Assembly (NCBI GenBank): GCA_007135635.1
Contig: SLIO01000252.1
Span: 1-8,851 of the forward strand
Reading direction: 5' to 3'
DNA length: 8,851 nucleotides
Origin: Methylomicrobium sp.
GTDB lineage: Bacteria; Pseudomonadota; Gammaproteobacteria; Methylococcales; Methylomonadaceae
This document shows, one piece after another, positions 6,239 through 8,851 of the stretch. Every line of letters starts with the position of its first letter. The first letter of the stretch is position 1. The notes beneath the pieces are model-generated. The model did not search any database and was not told the origin of the DNA. It was given only the letters and a program-made list of their open reading frames with translations. The position numbers were made by a program, and so were the translations under genes.

Positions 6239-7855
6239 ATGAGCGATAAGTCAAAACCTCAGACGGACTATACGAGAAGGGATTTTTTGATGGACATCGG
6301 CAAGACCGGCGGGATCGCCGCGATGTACGGAACGATGGGCGCGTTAGGCTTGTTCGCCCCACCAGCAGGCGCCAAACCGGTCAATTTCGCGCCACCAGCC
6401 GGCTTGCCTCGTGGTAAGAAAGGCAATCGAATCATCGTCATTGGCGCTGGTATCGCCGGACTGACTGCAGCCTATGAGCTGATTAAGGTAGGCTATGATG
6501 TGACGATTCTCGAAAGCCGTGATCGGGTCGGTGGCCGAAACTGGACTGTCCGCGGCGGCGAATCGGAAACAGAGACCGACGGTGTTACGCAAACCTGTAA
6601 ATTCGATCGTGATCAATATATGAACTGTGGACCGGCCCGATTGCCGCAACACCATGTCACGATCGATTATTGTCGGGAACTGGGCGTACCATTAGAAATA
6701 TTCACCAACCAAAATGCAGATGCCTATTACTATAATGAAGGACCTCAATTTGGCAATCTATCAGGCGTCCCGGTTCGGCATCGCACCGCAAAAGCCGATA
6801 TCTACGGTTACATGTCTGAACTGCTCTCGAAAGCGACCAATCAGGGGGCATTGAACGAAGATCTAACAACTAGCGACAAAGAATTGCTCATCACCTTCCT
6901 CAACAGTTTCGGCAATCTGCAAAGTGGTAAATATAACGGTTCTACCCGTCGCGGCTACAAAGTCTCTCCGGGAGCAGGCGACCAAAGGGGTGAAGTAGAT
7001 TTACCGCCTTATGAATTGAGCGAAATGTTGCAATCTCGCTTCGGGTTGAATTTTGCGTTCGAATTCGGTTGGGATCAGGCGATGCTGATGTTCCAACCGG
7101 TCGGCGGTATGGATGCGATTCCGAAAGCATTGGAACGCGCGATTAGAAACAAAACGAAATTGATCTATAACGCAAATGTCGCCGGAATCTACAACACATC
7201 GAACGGCGTTCAGGTCATCTATGAAGATAAATCACGAGTAGCCAAGCAGCTCGAGGCCGACTTCTGTATCTGCACAATACCGCCGCAAATCCTTAAGCGA
7301 ATTCCGTCGAACTTCTCTCCGGAGGTCGTCGATGCTTTGGGAGTACCTAACCCGACTTCGACCGGAAAAATCGGTCTGCAATACAAACGCCGTTTCTGGG
7401 AAGAAGACGACAAGATCATGGGAGGAATCACCAATACCAATACCAATGTCAGCACAATATGGTATCCAAGTTATGGTTATCTGGGTAAGAAAGGCGTGGT
7501 CGTGGGATATTACAATTTTGGTGGAAACGCTAATTTTTATTCAAATCTTGATCCGGCAGAGCGGCAAGAACAGGCCCTTTTACAAGGTGAAAAAATTCAT
7601 GGCTCGTCTTATCGCAGCGAGCTCGAAAATTCTTTCAGCGTCTCGTGGATCAAAACTCAATTCAGCGAAGGCGGCTGGGTCGGCTGGCCAACTTCTGGCG
7701 GTCAACGAGTCCCTGCTTACGACCTTTTGAATCAGCCGGAAGGCAATGTCTATTTTGCCGGCGATCATTTGAGTTATTACATCGCCTGGCAGGCCGGCGC
7801 CTTCGATTCGGCTCGCAAGGTCGTAATGGAAATTGGTCAGCGAGTTGGCGCCTGA
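6239..7855 (+). CDS. Tat-exported L-amino-acid oxidase-like flavoprotein (flavin amine oxidase family)
   Basis: This 538-residue FAD enzyme probably oxidises an amino acid or amine to an imine, passing electrons to O2 to give H2O2. The N-terminus has a Tat signal: TRRDFLM (12-18), a weakly hydrophobic stretch, and an AGA cleavage site after residue 45. The FAD-binding core follows: IIVIGAGIAGL (65-75), Glu92 for the ribose, and RVGGR (96-100). GPARLP (131-136, Arg134) matches the GPMRLP segment of snake-venom L-amino-acid oxidase, whose Arg binds the substrate carboxylate. GKIGLQYKRRFWEED (376-390) matches that enzyme's conserved Lys region (Lys377). The C-terminal FAD motif is YFAGDHLSYYIAWQAG (505-520). 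The start is set by AAGAGGA 8 bases upstream and by the need for the RR motif. It leads a cassette with an exported Rid protein and TatA. The side-chain preference cannot be read from sequence; a monoamine oxidase role is the main alternative. Confidence 0.88.
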   Translation: MSDKSKPQTDYTRRDFLMDIGKTGGIAAMYGTMGALGLFAPPAGAKPVNFAPPAGLPRGKKGNRIIVIGAGIAGLTAAYELIKVGYDVTILESRDRVGGRNWTVRGGESETETDGVTQTCKFDRDQYMNCGPARLPQHHVTIDYCRELGVPLEIFTNQNADAYYYNEGPQFGNLSGVPVRHRTAKADIYGYMSELLSKATNQGALNEDLTTSDKELLITFLNSFGNLQSGKYNGSTRRGYKVSPGAGDQRGEVDLPPYELSEMLQSRFGLNFAFEFGWDQAMLMFQPVGGMDAIPKALERAIRNKTKLIYNANVAGIYNTSNGVQVIYEDKSRVAKQLEADFCICTIPPQILKRIPSNFSPEVVDALGVPNPTSTGKIGLQYKRRFWEEDDKIMGGITNTNTNVSTIWYPSYGYLGKKGVVVGYYNFGGNANFYSNLDPAERQEQALLQGEKIHGSSYRSELENSFSVSWIKTQFSEGGWVGWPTSGGQRVPAYDLLNQPEGNVYFAGDHLSYYIAWQAGAFDSARKVVMEIGQRVGA

Positions 7856-7897
7856 TTCAGACTCGCGTTTCATTTCATTTTAAAAAGGAAATCCACC

Positions 7898-8533
7898 ATG
7901 AAAAAATCTCTAATGCAATCTCGACGTCTTCTCACACTGGCCTCGCTGACCGCAGCCATGTCCGGTAGCGCACTGGCCGAACCTAAACCAACCGCGGTAG
8001 ACTATAACATTCCTGATGCCAGCGTTAGCGCCAATCCTTTTCTCGCGAACGGCGTAGGTGTCGGTAAAAACGTCAGTATCTATTGGTCGGCCGGTACTGG
8101 ACCAGCTGGGAGAAATTTAGATGCTCCTGCCGGAACACCTGAACGCTTTATCGATCCGGCGTTGGAAGAATTTACTACTGCAAATACGAGAATCACTGAA
8201 AAACAAGGCCTAAATAATTTGATGCGTATCAAAGAAAATCTCGAGTCAGTTGGCCTGACGCTGGAAGACGTGACCTTCATGCGTATCTATTTAGAAGCAC
8301 CTCCTGGTCAAACTCGAGCCGACTATGCCGGATGGAACAACGCTTACCGTAAATTTTTCGCCAACATAAACCGGCAGACCGGCCAGGTTATACCGGCCTA
8401 TGAACCGGTAGTTGTCCCCAATGAGCGAAGGCCGGCTCGCTCCAACATTGAAGTCGCCACTCTTCCTGTTCTGGGCTGGCTGATCGAAATCGAAGTCATC
8501 GCGGCTTATCCCGAGAAGAGAAAGGGCAAGTAA
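7898..8533 (+). CDS. Exported, enlarged Rid (YjgF/YER057c/UK114) family protein, probable imine deaminase
   Basis: This 211-residue protein follows the oxidase by 42 bases with a strong AAAAAGGAA ribosome site. RidA-type proteins hydrolyse reactive imines/enamines to keto acids and ammonia. The C-terminal part PARSNIEVATLP (179-190) aligns with PARSCVEVARLP of E. coli RidA, so the key carboxylate-binding Arg is Arg181. IEIEVIA (196-202) keeps the conserved Glu. The usual Cys after Arg-Ser is Asn183. A signal peptide is clear: KK, a hydrophobic stretch, then ALA with cleavage after residue 27. It contains SRRLL (8-12), so export by Tat is possible although the motif is not ideal; Sec is the alternative. 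The mature protein is about 184 residues against about 128 for cytoplasmic RidA, with extra loops near 66-100 and 160-178. An exported location is unusual for Rid and fits deamination of the oxidase product in the periplasm. Confidence 0.87.
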   Translation: MKKSLMQSRRLLTLASLTAAMSGSALAEPKPTAVDYNIPDASVSANPFLANGVGVGKNVSIYWSAGTGPAGRNLDAPAGTPERFIDPALEEFTTANTRITEKQGLNNLMRIKENLESVGLTLEDVTFMRIYLEAPPGQTRADYAGWNNAYRKFFANINRQTGQVIPAYEPVVVPNERRPARSNIEVATLPVLGWLIEIEVIAAYPEKRKGK

Positions 8534-8559
8534 TCCGGGAATCATTTTGGAATTGCAAC

Positions 8560-8585
8560 CGAGCCGTATTTTCAAATGCGGCTCG
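8560..8585 (+). terminator. Hairpin between the Rid gene and tatA (weak terminator or processing site)
   Basis: CGAGCCG (8560-8566) pairs with CGGCTCG (8579-8585). The stem continues inward through a T-G wobble and ATT/AAT to a 4-base loop, about 11 base pairs in total. Only ATTT follows, so termination would be partial. It lies 27 bases after the Rid stop and may lower tatA expression relative to the two genes before it. Confidence 0.4.
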
Positions 8586-8618
8586 ATTTGGAATACAGCC
8601 TAAAACGGGAGACAAGTT

Positions 8619-8834
8619 ATGGGTGTCAGCGTCACACAATTAACGATCCTTTTGGCGATCGTGATTCTATTGTTTGGGACCCGGCGATTGCGCTCGATCG
8701 GGTCCGATTTGGGTAGCGCCATCAGCAGCTTTAGAAATGCTGTTAGAGAAGACGAGTCAGAAAAGACTCTGTCCTCCCCTAATGCAAAGGCCTACGAAAA
8801 TGAAGCCACTGTTGTCGAACGAAACCTACTTTGA
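8619..8834 (+). CDS. tatA: TatA/TatE family twin-arginine translocase subunit
   Basis: This 71-residue protein has the whole TatA layout. A short periplasmic N-terminus contains the polar Gln7 (Gln8 in E. coli TatA). One membrane helix spans about 7-19, followed by the FGT hinge (19-21). The amphipathic helix RRLRSIGSDLGSAISSFRNA (22-41) carries Phe38 at the conserved position, followed by an acidic patch (REDESE) and an unstructured tail. TatA oligomerises to let folded proteins cross the inner membrane after TatBC selects the RR signal. GGGAG lies 7 bases before the ATG. It follows the Rid gene by 85 bases, beyond a hairpin. Neither tatB nor tatC is visible before the window ends 17 bases later, so it either relies on housekeeping TatBC or begins a longer tat operon. 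Its place beside a Tat substrate suggests a dedicated export helper. TatA suits it better than TatB given its size and FGT hinge. Confidence 0.9.
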   Translation: MGVSVTQLTILLAIVILLFGTRRLRSIGSDLGSAISSFRNAVREDESEKTLSSPNAKAYENEATVVERNLL

Positions 8835-8851
8835 ATAGATAATCGACCAAG

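Overview
The window looks like a chromosomal stretch from a Gram-negative bacterium. Evidence: a twin-arginine translocase subunit, exported periplasmic proteins, and a predicted outer-membrane beta-barrel. Codon use and moderate GC (about half in genes, lower between them) suggest a gammaproteobacterium. A methanotroph-like lineage (Methylococcales) is possible, but that is an impression and not shown by any marker gene here.

Left half, minus strand, read right to left. Three tightly packed genes (5401 to 1844) run in this order: a 712-residue fusion of a two-HKD phospholipase D/cardiolipin-synthase-like domain with a C-terminal VTT (DedA/TMEM41B-like) membrane domain; an endonuclease/exonuclease/phosphatase (EEP) family protein whose start overlaps the previous stop by 4 bases; and a DUF2490-type predicted outer-membrane protein. 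The pairing of a PLD-type synthase with an EEP protein resembles the E. coli ybhP-clsB neighbourhood and points to envelope lipid metabolism. After a 197-base gap, a large MGH1/GH63-like glycoside hydrolase gene starts at 1646 and runs off the left edge of the window.

Middle. An 837-base intergenic region (5402-6238) separates the leftward operon from a rightward one. It holds a second copy of a 48-base dispersed repeat also found upstream of the glycoside hydrolase, several hairpins, a more GC-rich block with nested inverted repeats that could fold as RNA, a short palindrome, and a 28-codon ORF just before the next gene.

Right half, plus strand. Three genes form a compact cassette: a Tat-exported flavoprotein that looks like an L-amino-acid oxidase, an exported and enlarged Rid (YjgF/YER057c/UK114) protein, and a stand-alone TatA. 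The chemistry fits together. The oxidase would make imino acids plus H2O2 outside the cytoplasm, the Rid protein would hydrolyse the imines to keto acids and ammonia, and TatA would help export the folded FAD enzyme. This self-contained extracytoplasmic amino-acid deamination module is the most interesting system in the window.
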